Positions 13,106 through 20,451 of a stretch of 33,113 nt of DNA are shown piece by piece. The translations under genes were made by a program, and so were the position numbers. Source of the DNA: Acidobacteriaceae bacterium (GTDB lineage Bacteria > Acidobacteriota > Terriglobia > Terriglobales > Acidobacteriaceae); assembly GCA_027452245.1 (NCBI GenBank), contig DAIDGW010000121.1, forward strand, positions 1-33,113. The letters are read 5' to 3'. Under the pieces are notes generated by a model. That model was not told where the DNA came from and made no database searches. It saw nothing but the letters and a program-made list of their open reading frames with translations. Each line of letters begins with the position of its first letter. The stretch's first letter is position 1.

Positions 13106-13681
13106 ATGGAAGCAACCAATCAATGCGGTACACCCATGCCGGAGTACGAGTCGCACAAGAAAGTATGGGCGCTCAAGATCGCCACCGTCGAAATCATTGC
13201 CATCGATACGACCACGGACGGGAACCCGAAGGTGAGAGTCACGTTCGAGGATCGTGCTTTCGCACCCCAAGAACACTGGTGCGTGTGTAAGCCGATACCG
13301 CAGCCCGGCTGGTACCTTGTCCACTACGAGGACGGATACGTGAGTTTCAGCTCTGGAGAGACGTTCGAGAACGGCTATACGCTGATCAAGCCAGGCGACA
13401 ATCCGCACGGCATGTGGCACAGCATCGGATGGGCGGTAAAGATGATGCGCGACGGAATGCGCGTCCGTCGGTCTGGCTGGAACGGAAAGGGAATGTGGAT
13501 AGGGATCGTACCTAGCGACCAATGGGGACTCGGCAGCGGGCAGAATGCTTATGACTACGGCGCGGCCGGCCCTGGAATGCTTCTGCCGTGGGTCGGCATG
13601 AGGACGGCGCAAGGAACCTTCATCCCTTGGCTCTGTTCGCAAACTGACCTGCTTTCAACGGATTGGGAGATAGCGGAATAA
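13106..13681 (+). CDS. Phage protein with C-terminal Tad2 (DUF2829) anti-Thoeris domain
   Basis: 191 residues. The C-terminal ~85 (107-191) match DUF2829/Tad2: WAVKMMRDGMRVRRSGWNGK, MWIGIVP, a variable loop, LLPWVGMRTAQG, then PWLCSQTDLLSTDWEIAE. Tad2 proteins bind and hide the cyclic ADP-ribose signals made by Thoeris TIR proteins, and some also bind CBASS signals. The N-terminal part (about 12-95, PEYESHKKVWALKI, GWYLVHYEDGYVSF) is a common stand-alone phage domain of unknown role. The fusion is the noteworthy point. It lies in the recombination operon, 36 bases after the coiled-coil gene. The domain call is firm; the anti-defence role is by family. Confidence 0.82.
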   Translation: MEATNQCGTPMPEYESHKKVWALKIATVEIIAIDTTTDGNPKVRVTFEDRAFAPQEHWCVCKPIPQPGWYLVHYEDGYVSFSSGETFENGYTLIKPGDNPHGMWHSIGWAVKMMRDGMRVRRSGWNGKGMWIGIVPSDQWGLGSGQNAYDYGAAGPGMLLPWVGMRTAQGTFIPWLCSQTDLLSTDWEIAE

Positions 13682-13738
13682 TTTTTTGAACAATTTGTGC
13701 GAGATTTTACATGGCTCGCACCTAACCGGGAGGGAAGA

Positions 13739-15619
13739 ATGCGGCTCACGAGGATTCAACTGGAGAACTTCAGGAATCACGGCAACAGCGTCTTGGAAAT
13801 TGGTAATGCGGCGATTTGCATCCTCAAGGGAAACCACGCTGCCGGCAAAACCACCATCGGCCAGGCCATCTCCATGGCGCTCGGTGTGACGACAACCGGC
13901 TTGGATGCGCAGGGACGAAATTTCCAGCGCAAGATCCGCCGCGGGGAAGACAAGGCGGCGATTACGCTCGACATTCAAGCCAAACACCTGATCCGGCAGA
14001 AGGTCGTGCTCAACACGAACTCAAGCGGCCGGACGGCGCGGTCAATATGTCTCGACGATGATAGTTGGAAGCCGCTCCCCTTCGACAACTTCCTGGCCGC
14101 TTTCAAGGACGCAATCCTGGTCGCCTGCAACACGGACTATTTCGTCCGCATGGGCGAGAAAGATCAGAAGAATCTCCTGGCGAAGCTCACCCTCCCGCAG
14201 CGGTACGAATTTCCCAAAGACAAGACCGAGGCCGTCGCTAGGATACTTGGCGAGGTTATCGACTTCAGTGGTGAACCGTTCACGGTGATTGGGGCGGCTT
14301 ACAAGAAGTTGTTTGAGGAAAGAACGGTCATCAACCGGCAGATCAAGGAAATGCCGATGCCGGAGCCGATTGCGCTTCCGACCGGCGTCAATTCCGACGC
14401 CTTGAAGGCTGAAATCGCCGAACTCAAAGAGAAACAAGCGAAACTCCGCAGCGAATGTGATGCAGCCGTCGATGTTGAATCCGATAAGTCCAGCAAGCGT
14501 ATCACTCTGCACGCCAACCTGATTACACTCCGCGCCGATGTGGCGAAGCTCCAGGAGAGAATCGATGCGATCGATAAAGAGCGCGGAACAGAAGCCGACC
14601 GGAAGCGGATGCAGCAGCGTGCGCAAAAGTTCCCAGAACTTAAAGAACTGCTCGCTGAGCAACGTAATCTGCGCGTGAAGATTGGCACCAAAGAAAGCGA
14701 AATCGAGGATTTGGACAATCTTCTGGACAGGTCCGAATGCCCAACATGTGGCCAGGAATTGACCGCCGATAAGCTCTCGGCCTATACAGCGTCTCTCGCC
14801 ATGAAGCGGAAGGAGTTAGCAGACAGGTTGGCCATTATAGACAGGGAGATCGAGGCGCTCTCAGATGCGGAAGCAGCAGACCAAGCGGTACGCAAAGATG
14901 CGCAACTGGCCGAGGAGAAAGAGCGTTTAACAAAAGAATTCAACGGCAAGGTGGCGACCGGGAAAGCCAAGAGGGCAGAGCTTGACGCATTAGGCGATCC
15001 AGTGGATGTGCGCGCGCCGTTTTCTGGTCCGCTCGCTGAGTTTGAGCGGCAGATGAAACTCCGCACGGAAAAGCTGGAACCTATCCTGATCGCCGAAGAA
15101 CGTCAGCGGGTGCGGGAAGCGACTGGAGAAGTCTTGAAAGACCTGCGCAAGAAGTCTTCGGAACTGGATGGTCTGGTGGAGTATTTCGGCAAGGACGGCA
15201 TCAAGTCCGAACTCATAGCCGATCACATCGGCGGATTCGAGAGCAAAGCGAACGCCGTCATGGCGCCGTGGGGATTCAAGGTCTCTCTCAGTTTTGAGCC
15301 GTGGGATCTCCTGGTTACCAACTCCCGTGGTGATACGCTCCCCATGACGGAAATATCCGGCGCCGAGGAGCAGACGTTTATGCTGGCGATCCAGTGCGCG
15401 GTGAGCCGGATTGCCGGGATCGGATTCGTGGTCGCCGACAAGATGGACACCTATCTGCCGGCGCACCGCCAGAAGGCGAGCGTGAGCCTAAAGTCGATGG
15501 TTGACGAGGGCCACCTGGAGCAAGTTTTCGTCATAGCGGCAGACGACAAGAAGACGGCAGTGAAGGCGGACGGAGTAGTAACCTTCTTCGTGGCAGATGG
15601 AGTGACAGAGAAACTCTGA
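13739..15619 (+). CDS. Rad50/SbcC-like ATPase with zinc hook
   Basis: 626 residues from ATG 13739 behind GGGAGGGAAG (the frame is open 14 codons further). N-terminal head: LTRIQLENFRNH and Walker A GNHAAGKTT (31-39). A long coiled coil spans ~220-480, broken by the zinc hook CPTCGQ (Cys334, Cys337). The C-terminal head has the signature ISGAEEQ (539-545) and Walker B strand GFVVAD (Asp567), where Lys568 stands at the usual catalytic Glu. Family members tether DNA ends and drive a nuclease partner such as Mre11/SbcD. No such phosphoesterase is in the window, so the Cas4-like or HNH nuclease may be the partner. Start and stop fit the operon spacing. Confidence 0.88.
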   Translation: MRLTRIQLENFRNHGNSVLEIGNAAICILKGNHAAGKTTIGQAISMALGVTTTGLDAQGRNFQRKIRRGEDKAAITLDIQAKHLIRQKVVLNTNSSGRTARSICLDDDSWKPLPFDNFLAAFKDAILVACNTDYFVRMGEKDQKNLLAKLTLPQRYEFPKDKTEAVARILGEVIDFSGEPFTVIGAAYKKLFEERTVINRQIKEMPMPEPIALPTGVNSDALKAEIAELKEKQAKLRSECDAAVDVESDKSSKRITLHANLITLRADVAKLQERIDAIDKERGTEADRKRMQQRAQKFPELKELLAEQRNLRVKIGTKESEIEDLDNLLDRSECPTCGQELTADKLSAYTASLAMKRKELADRLAIIDREIEALSDAEAADQAVRKDAQLAEEKERLTKEFNGKVATGKAKRAELDALGDPVDVRAPFSGPLAEFERQMKLRTEKLEPILIAEERQRVREATGEVLKDLRKKSSELDGLVEYFGKDGIKSELIADHIGGFESKANAVMAPWGFKVSLSFEPWDLLVTNSRGDTLPMTEISGAEEQTFMLAIQCAVSRIAGIGFVVADKMDTYLPAHRQKASVSLKSMVDEGHLEQVFVIAADDKKTAVKADGVVTFFVADGVTEKL

Positions 15620-16188
15620 TGGCGAAATCAAAAGGCAGCGGCTCCCTCTTTCCCAAGGACGCTCATGGTCGGTTTATCGAACTCACCGGTAGCCGATATG
15701 ACGCGATGATGGCACGGCTGATGCGCAAAAAACTGATCCTGAAGGACCGTGCGCCCTTCACCAAGGACCACTTCCGAGCCCATCTGCTCGCCGCCATGAA
15801 CGGCCAGGAAGACGGATTCGTGCGCTGCCACTATTGCTTATCCTTCTTTGGGATACAGGATATCTCTGTCGACCATGAGGTCCCACTGAGCCGGGGCGGA
15901 TCAGTCGGGCTGGACAACATCGGCTACCCCTGTGCGCGCTGCAATAAGCGCAAGGGTGCAATGAATCCAAGGGAGTTCCTGACGCTGCTGGATTTCCTTG
16001 AACGGGAACTCCCCTACGCGCGCCAGGACATATTGGACCGGCTTGAAAAGGCCGTCGGGTTCGCGCAGACGTTCTCGCAGCAGCAGGCGGTGATCGGGGA
16101 CCTGCGCAAGTCCGGTGCGTGGGCCCAGGCGCAAAAGGAACGCCGGGAGCGGAAAAAGGCGAAGGAATCGGGACTTGGGAGGTTCTGA
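15619..16188 (+). CDS. HNH endonuclease
   Basis: 189 residues overlapping the Rad50-like stop (TGATG). Residues 70-112 hold a zinc-bearing HNH domain: RCHYC (Cys70, Cys73), VDHEVPLSRGGS with the Asp-His pair (85-86), LDNIGYPCARCNKRKG (Cys105, Cys108). The His-Asn-His layout with a Cys4 zinc site is catalytically complete. The flanks are helical and basic and the tail ends in GLGRF. Its place directly behind the Rad50-like gene suggests a paired DNA-processing unit rather than a homing element. That is inference from coupling. Confidence 0.85.
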   Translation: MAKSKGSGSLFPKDAHGRFIELTGSRYDAMMARLMRKKLILKDRAPFTKDHFRAHLLAAMNGQEDGFVRCHYCLSFFGIQDISVDHEVPLSRGGSVGLDNIGYPCARCNKRKGAMNPREFLTLLDFLERELPYARQDILDRLEKAVGFAQTFSQQQAVIGDLRKSGAWAQAQKERRERKKAKESGLGRF

Positions 16189-16430
16189 TGGCGGTCAACA
16201 ACTTCGATGTCCTGAAGCGGATGAACGCGAAGAACAAGAAGCTCTGGCTCGCGCCCACGATCACGGATATGCAGTACAACGCGAACCGGGGAACGAGGGT
16301 TACGTTCGGGATCGAGGGCAACGTGGTATTCGACATTCAGAAAGGCAAGAAGCAGTGCATTTGCCTGCTCTGGAGCGTGGAGGAGTTCGATGCTATGAGT
16401 GCGCAGATGGAGAAAGAGGCCGCAAAGTGA
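16188..16430 (+). CDS. Small phage protein of unknown function
   Basis: 80 residues from ATG 16188, overlapping the HNH stop by one base (TGATG). The sequence (NNFDVLKRMNAKNKKLWLA, RVTFGIEGNVVFDIQ, CICLLWSVEEFDAMSAQMEK) suggests a helix, a beta sheet and a C-terminal helix. Nothing links it to a family. The gene is well placed in the operon, with junctions on both sides. Confidence 0.62.
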   Translation: MAVNNFDVLKRMNAKNKKLWLAPTITDMQYNANRGTRVTFGIEGNVVFDIQKGKKQCICLLWSVEEFDAMSAQMEKEAAK

Positions 16431-16708
16431 AATTTATTCGCAACCTTCGTGGATCTTGGCCGAACTGGCTGGCAGATTTAGACGGCGGCGGCTTCGTGTA
16501 CTGCCGTATCCGGCGAGGAGACGCCTTTATTGGAGTTGGTTCGACGCCATACGAAGCCGACTCTAATGCTGACCGAGTAGCCCATGGGGAAACGGCTTAC
16601 GCCGGCGTGTCCGACGATGTAGACGCACTTGTTCTGTTGAAAAATCACGGATACTACTTCTGCTGCCCGAGAGAAATGGAGCTTCAGGAGGAGGCCAAAG
16701 GTGCGTGA
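16427..16708 (+). CDS. Small phage protein of unknown function
   Basis: 93 residues from GTG 16427, overlapping the previous stop (GTGA); the longer frame upstream is a shadow. The sequence reads KFIRNLRGSWPNWLADLDGG, FVYCRIRRGDAFIGVGSTPY, YYFCCPREMELQEEAKG. It may be a small alpha/beta protein with a Cys pair at YFCCP. No motif is recognised. It overlaps the ASCH-like gene by 8 bases. Confidence 0.6.
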   Translation: MKFIRNLRGSWPNWLADLDGGGFVYCRIRRGDAFIGVGSTPYEADSNADRVAHGETAYAGVSDDVDALVLLKNHGYYFCCPREMELQEEAKGA

Positions 16709-17375
16709 GCGCCCCATACTTTTCAGCCCATGGTCGGTACAACGTATTCTGGCGAACCAGAAGACGCAGACCCGGCGCGTCATCCAGCCGCCACCGCGCG
16801 AGACTGACTTCGTAGCCATAACAGGCGATACGATCCTCCTGCGGAGGTGTCCTTTTGGCGACCGTGGCGACGTTTTATGGGTGAAAGAGCCATTCAGCTT
16901 AGGCAAAGCCCAGGACGGCCGCACGCCGGCGGAAGCGTGGGAGCACGTCAAGGAAAGGAAGCAGGGCCTTACCGTCCTCTACCGCGCCGGCGGCTGGAAG
17001 AGCGTGGCTCCGTTCGAGCGCGAGGAGCCGGTCTATCCCGACAACGAGCCGATGCCGGGATGGGCCGGCCGGCGGCGGCACGGGATGTTCATGCCCAGAT
17101 GGGCGAGCAGGATCACACTGGAGATCGCGGATATAAAAGTCGAAAGGGTTCAGGAGATCAGCGAGGAAGACGCCAAGGAAGAGGGGGTGCGCTATTGGCC
17201 CTCTTACCATGGTTGGGCAGTTCGCGACCCAGACGGCGAGAACGGAGAAGGAGTTTACCGAACGGCAATACTTAGCTTCGCTTGTTTGTGGGATTCAATC
17301 AACGGCAAAGACCATCCATGGTCCTCCAATCCGTGGGCCTGGGCGATTTCCTTCCGCAGACTGGAGACACAATGA
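16701..17375 (+). CDS. ASCH/PUA-like phage protein
   Basis: 224 residues from a GTG start. The opening ERPILFSPWSVQRILANQKT followed by QTRRVI is typical of the phage ASCH-domain family, as are GDVLWVKEPFSL, WASRITLEIADIKVERVQEI with SEEDAKEEGV, and the ending HPWSSNPWAWAISFRRLE. ASCH domains share the PUA fold and bind RNA or modified nucleotides. The phage branch is widespread and its role unknown. The stop overlaps the next start (ATGA). Family call is firm. Function is open. Confidence 0.8.
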   Translation: MRERPILFSPWSVQRILANQKTQTRRVIQPPPRETDFVAITGDTILLRRCPFGDRGDVLWVKEPFSLGKAQDGRTPAEAWEHVKERKQGLTVLYRAGGWKSVAPFEREEPVYPDNEPMPGWAGRRRHGMFMPRWASRITLEIADIKVERVQEISEEDAKEEGVRYWPSYHGWAVRDPDGENGEGVYRTAILSFACLWDSINGKDHPWSSNPWAWAISFRRLETQ

Positions 17376-18127
17376 AATTCCGTAAGAAACCGCTAGAGAT
17401 CGAAGCTGTTCAATACTTTGACTGGATGCGCGAAAATGACCAGCTACCCGAAGGCGTGTACATTTGCCCGTGGCCAGACCGAGGCGATCTTCCGACCATC
17501 CACACGATGGAAGGAGACCGCATTGTATCCGATGGAGATTGGGTCATCACTGGCGTCAAAGGTGAGAAATACCCTTGCAAGCCGAACATTTTTGCTCTCA
17601 CCTACGAGAACTCCTCCGAACGCGCTTCCCATCCGTGGATATGCTTCCACTGCGGCTTCGAGACGACGGACGAAGCGGAAGCCGAAGCCCATTCTGGCGA
17701 ACGGGACGATGCCGCGGAGTTCATTCCCACGTGTCAGTGGTGGAAACGGCTACCAGACGGAGAACGAGCCTATACCTACCAGCTACTGCTCCAGGAACTC
17801 GAAGGCGAGCGCCGACGCAGCGAGACCCTGCGCGTCTCAAACGAAGGCTTGGAATACCAGGTCAACGCACAGCAGGGTGCGATCAAGTCCTACAAGCCCT
17901 TCCGGGAGTGCCGCTCGATCAACGACATCTTCTTTGTCTACGACTCGATGGAGGGCCGGGCTCTGGCTGCCGAGGAGCAGGTCAAGCACTGGGAAGAGAA
18001 GATACGCTCAACCGGCTACGACGGTGCCGAAGAACTGGTAGAAGCCTTCAAAGCGTTGCGTAAGCACGTAGACAGCAACGCGCGGGAGATGCAGGCTTTC
18101 CTTTCGCGCGAAGGTCAAGCGATATGA
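17372..18127 (+). CDS. Phage protein with zinc finger-like and coiled-coil parts
   Basis: 251 residues from ATG 17372 (ATGA overlap). The first ~75 residues (KFRKKPLEIEAVQYFDWMRE, GDWVITGVKGEKYPCKPNIF) belong to a common phage domain of unknown role, usually a protein on its own. Residues ~85-105 hold WICFHCGFETTDEAEAEAH, a possible C2H-type zinc finger. The C-terminal ~130 residues are coiled coil (LLLQELEGERRRSETLRVSN). It looks like a small phage domain fused to a longer helical tail. Function unknown. Confidence 0.68.
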   Translation: MKFRKKPLEIEAVQYFDWMRENDQLPEGVYICPWPDRGDLPTIHTMEGDRIVSDGDWVITGVKGEKYPCKPNIFALTYENSSERASHPWICFHCGFETTDEAEAEAHSGERDDAAEFIPTCQWWKRLPDGERAYTYQLLLQELEGERRRSETLRVSNEGLEYQVNAQQGAIKSYKPFRECRSINDIFFVYDSMEGRALAAEEQVKHWEEKIRSTGYDGAEELVEAFKALRKHVDSNAREMQAFLSREGQAI

Positions 18128-18303
18128 CGGCGATCGAGGCGACCGGACTCGGAGCGGCTGTAGCAGTCGTGATCTTGGCGCGGCGGAGGATTCTTCTCGC
18201 TCTGTTTGTACTGGTGATGCCGGCGTCGTGGTTAGCTGCTGCCATCATCAAGGTCTACCCCACTCTCATGGAATGGGAAAAACTCAAGAAATCAACGAAA
18301 TAG
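18124..18303 (+). CDS. 59-residue two-helix membrane protein (holin-like size)
   Basis: A short ORF in an ATGA overlap with the preceding gene. The peptide has two hydrophobic stretches (ATGLGAAVAVVILA, about 6-19, and ILLALFVLVMPASWLAAAII, about 23-42) separated by RRR, and a charged C-terminus (MEWEKLKKSTK). The size, two helices and basic tail fit small holins or inner-membrane modulators. No endolysin is nearby, so a lysis role is not supported. The exact coupling and hydrophobicity make it a convincing gene. Confidence 0.6.
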   Translation: MTAIEATGLGAAVAVVILARRRILLALFVLVMPASWLAAAIIKVYPTLMEWEKLKKSTK

Positions 18304-18314
18304 GGAGGAAGTAA

Positions 18315-18947
18315 ATGCAGCGACCGGCAAAATCAGTTGAATATCTCCGCCACGTCTTTACGCAGGAAGAGCGGCTGAAGATGGGCGAGCAGTTGGCCCA
18401 GTGCTACAACACCCTGGCGGCGATCAGTGACGAAGAAAAGGTCATGAAGTCGAAGTTCGTCGAGCGCAAAACCACAACCGAGCAGAGTGTACGCAGCTTG
18501 TCGCAGGACTTGGCAACCGGATGGACCATGACGAATGTCGAGTGTTTCCTCCGCTGGGGTTCACCGAATCCAGCGGAAGTCGAGTACGTGCGCCAGGACA
18601 CGAACGAGGTCATCCGCACCAGGGCCATGACCCCCGAGGAACTCCAGGAGGACCTTCCCTTCAACGAGCAGGTGAAGTCCGACACAGAAGCGCAGTTCCC
18701 CGCTGAAAAGTCTGCTGATAATATCAGCGGCTTCTTCAAAGGCAACGACGACGGAGGCCAGGAGCCAGAAGGGGACCCTGACGAAGAGCCCAACGAAGAG
18801 GACGAAGAGGACGAGGGAGAGCCTGAACCGGTCGCCGCTGGCGCGAGCCAAAAATCGGGACCGGCGGAGCTAAAAGCCTACCACGAAAAAGAAGTCGAAA
18901 AACAGGGCAAAAAGGGACGCAAAAAGGCTCCATCAGAGCCGTTTTGA
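18315..18947 (+). CDS. Phage protein with long acidic C-terminal tail
   Basis: 210 residues behind AGGGAGG. The N-terminal ~100 are helical (TQEERLKMGEQLAQCYNTLA, SDEEKVMKSKFVERKTTT). Residues ~145-185 are an extreme Asp/Glu tract (GNDDGGQEPEGDPDEE, NEEDEEDEGEPEP), followed by a Lys-rich stretch and the ending APSEPF. Acidic tails of this kind mimic DNA or dock to SSB-like pockets. It is the last gene of the plus-strand operon, just before the terminator. The family is common in phages, but I cannot name a function. Confidence 0.65.
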   Translation: MQRPAKSVEYLRHVFTQEERLKMGEQLAQCYNTLAAISDEEKVMKSKFVERKTTTEQSVRSLSQDLATGWTMTNVECFLRWGSPNPAEVEYVRQDTNEVIRTRAMTPEELQEDLPFNEQVKSDTEAQFPAEKSADNISGFFKGNDDGGQEPEGDPDEEPNEEDEEDEGEPEPVAAGASQKSGPAELKAYHEKEVEKQGKKGRKKAPSEPF

Positions 18948-18983
18948 AGCGCATTCGGCAACATCAATTTCAGCAATGAAAAA

Positions 18984-19025
18984 GGATAATTCCATACATG
19001 AAAGCATGGGATTATCCTATTTTTA
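18984..19025. terminator. Bidirectional rho-independent terminator
   Basis: A 12-base-pair stem (GGATAAT.CCAT at 18984-18995 pairs with ATGG.ATTATCC at 19006-19017, with one T-G wobble) encloses a 10-base loop. TATTTTTA follows on the plus strand and CTTTTTC on the minus strand. It lies in the 113-base gap between the convergent operons and should stop both. Confidence 0.85.
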
Positions 19026-19060
19026 TGCCTAAAAAGCGCAGGACAACCTTAAAGACTCGG

Positions 19061-19771
19061 TCATACGCCCATCGCAGATAGCGCCTGTTTTTTGGATTGT
19101 TCGCGGCGCACGATTTTCGCGATCGTGGATGCTCTCCATTCGGCCCCGGTGCGGCTCCTCAATTTCGCCTGGTTGAGGTGACCGGCGATCGTCTCAAACG
19201 TCATTCCCGATTCGCGCAAGGAGAGGATGGTGTGCAGGGTGACTCCTTCGTCTGGCTTTTCCCCGAAAGCTTTCCGGCCGTCGCATTTTCCGGTGAGTTC
19301 TTTTTTCCTCTGGCGTGCTTTTGCGAGTTTAGCAATCAGAAGGTTCTTGTCCAGTTCGGAAAAAATGCCCTGTATCTGAACTAGGGCCCGACGCATGGGG
19401 TCGCCCATAAGGGCGGCGGTGATATCCTCGTCGGTGTTCGCCGAGATTAGACTCAGGCCCTTGCTAGCTAAATAGGTGGCAAGCTGCTGCTGCACGTCGT
19501 ATTGCCTTGCGAATCGATCCAAGCCTTCAATCACGATGATGCGGCAGCCGTTCCCAAGGAGATCAGCAACCATCGCTTGGAAGGCTGGCCTTTCCTCCTC
19601 ATCTAGTTTCCCAGGAACTGCCTCTTCGTGGTAGTACCGTAGCAGGTTAAATCCCTTCCGCTCGGCGCAGAGCCGGATAGCCTTTTCCTGCCTAGGAAAA
19701 CCGTCGCCAGATAACTGAGACGGCCCACTTACCCGGCAATAGCCGACGACTTCTTTGACGTCACCAGTCAT
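19061..19771 (-). CDS. Serine recombinase (resolvase/invertase family)
   Basis: 236 residues. The N-terminal catalytic domain has YCRVS with Ser15, a GLDRFAR motif (Arg after the active-site strand), ALMGDPMRRAL and the helix leading to LIAKLAKARQRKKELTG. The C-terminal part (GEKPDEGVTLHTILSLRESG, FETIAGHLNQAKLRSRTGAEW) is the recombinase helix-turn-helix region. It joins or inverts DNA at short sites. It is small, without the long zinc-binding domain of large serine integrases, so resolution, inversion or phage-plasmid dimer resolution is likelier than lysogenic integration. The gene overlaps the stop of a frameshifted zinc-binding ORF (ATGA). Confidence 0.88.
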   Translation of the reverse strand: MTGDVKEVVGYCRVSGPSQLSGDGFPRQEKAIRLCAERKGFNLLRYYHEEAVPGKLDEEERPAFQAMVADLLGNGCRIIVIEGLDRFARQYDVQQQLATYLASKGLSLISANTDEDITAALMGDPMRRALVQIQGIFSELDKNLLIAKLAKARQRKKELTGKCDGRKAFGEKPDEGVTLHTILSLRESGMTFETIAGHLNQAKLRSRTGAEWRASTIAKIVRREQSKKQALSAMGV

Positions 19772-20006
19772 AGGGACCTCTCTTTCTTTTCGCGCTGCAT
19801 ACGTTTTGTGGCCTCACTGTGGCAGTCCGGCGAGCAGTAGGTTCCCCGTTCAGATAGACGGTGCGCTGCTCCTCCGTCGGATCGAGTGCCGTGCCAAGTA
19901 CCAACCGCTGGTGCTCGGCCGGTTCGTTCTGCAAAGCGCCCCTGATTTTACGGACCCCCGCTGGCAAGTGTCCGCGCAGGCATTTCTCGCAGAGGATTCG
20001 CCTCAC
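19761..20006 (-). CDS. Small zinc-knuckle protein, probably frameshifted
   Basis: 81 residues from GTG 20006 (GTGA overlap), starting RRILCEKCLRGHLPAG with a CxxC. The end of the frame looks unnatural (EPTARRTATVRPQNVC). In the frame one base earlier, bases 19851-19768 encode SERGTYCSPDCHSEATKRMQ and end in an ATGA overlap with the recombinase. That is a classic second zinc knuckle and the expected junction. So the real protein is probably the start of this frame plus that end, with a single-base shift near 19,875. Either the gene is damaged, the sequence has an error, or ribosomes shift. Confidence 0.5.
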   Translation of the reverse strand: MRRILCEKCLRGHLPAGVRKIRGALQNEPAEHQRLVLGTALDPTEEQRTVYLNGEPTARRTATVRPQNVCSAKRKRGPYDW

Positions 20007-20212
20007 GTCCTGATCTCCTTAATCTGCATCCGGTTGAACCGTGTTTCCTTGTGGCACTTGGGGCACTCCAGCGGTTGCCCGTCCATCGGCGCCGGTACGA
20101 TCACTATCAGGACTTCCCGGCAGCGAGTGCACCGTATCTTGGCGAAGGCGTGCGGCAAGTCTTTTCCGTAGCCTTCAACCTCGTATACGTAAACGTCCGT
20201 GTGTCCTCGCAT
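20003..20212 (-). CDS. Small zinc-ribbon protein
   Basis: 69 residues, start in a TGATG junction, stop overlapping the next GTG. A single four-cysteine zinc ribbon: RCTRC (about 28-31), then ECPKCHKETRF (about 49-52). The rest is beta-strand (VYVYEVEGYGKDLP, EVLIVIVPAPM). Such proteins are abundant in phage operons of unknown role. They may bind nucleic acid or a host polymerase. Part of a run of four to five zinc-ribbon genes. Confidence 0.7.
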   Translation of the reverse strand: MRGHTDVYVYEVEGYGKDLPHAFAKIRCTRCREVLIVIVPAPMDGQPLECPKCHKETRFNRMQIKEIRT

Positions 20213-20451
20213 CAGAACTCCTCCGCGATCCGGTCAGCGGGCCGGACCCGGACTGGTTTGGGAAGCTCCGGGGCTTCCGGCCGTTTAGGTCTGCCCCGGA
20301 GTGGTTTTTTGCCGTCCCACTCTCTCGACCGGCAGTACCGGCATGCGGTTGGAGGATAGGCGCAAGGGAAGATCCACGGCTGCCCTTTACTCCGGCATTC
20401 CGGGTTCTCGCAGACGCACTCCCACGCGATGACCTGAATCTTGGTCTTCAT
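20212..20451 (-). CDS. Small zinc-ribbon protein with basic Pro-rich tail
   Basis: 79 residues with CVCENPECRSKG and then CRYCRSREWDGK: four cysteines in the zinc-ribbon layout. A basic, Pro-rich tail (PLRGRPKRPEAPELPKP) contains an AT-hook-like GRPKR, and the protein ends in RIAEEF. The start sits in an ATGA overlap with the next small gene. The CxxC-SREWDGK segment is repeated as KRYSWDGKD in its neighbour, so the two are probably paralogues. Confidence 0.68.
   Translation of the reverse strand: MKTKIQVIAWECVCENPECRSKGQPWIFPCAYPPTACRYCRSREWDGKKPLRGRPKRPEAPELPKPVRVRPADRIAEEF

Noticed and set aside
12494..13642. A 382-residue minus-strand open frame
   Set aside because: It lies opposite the J-domain, coiled-coil and Tad2-fusion genes, all with good starts and motifs. 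It reads as an antisense shadow in GC-rich DNA.
73..13681. A complete Thoeris defence locus (TIR plus Tad2)
   Set aside because: The TIR-like gene is cut and lies outside the phage operons, no ThsA-like protein is present, and Tad2 is a phage inhibitor, not a defence part. Only the coincidence is worth noting.
19061..19771. Serine recombinase as the lysogenic integrase with an att site
   Set aside because: The protein is too short for a large serine integrase, and I found no pair of attachment-like repeats.
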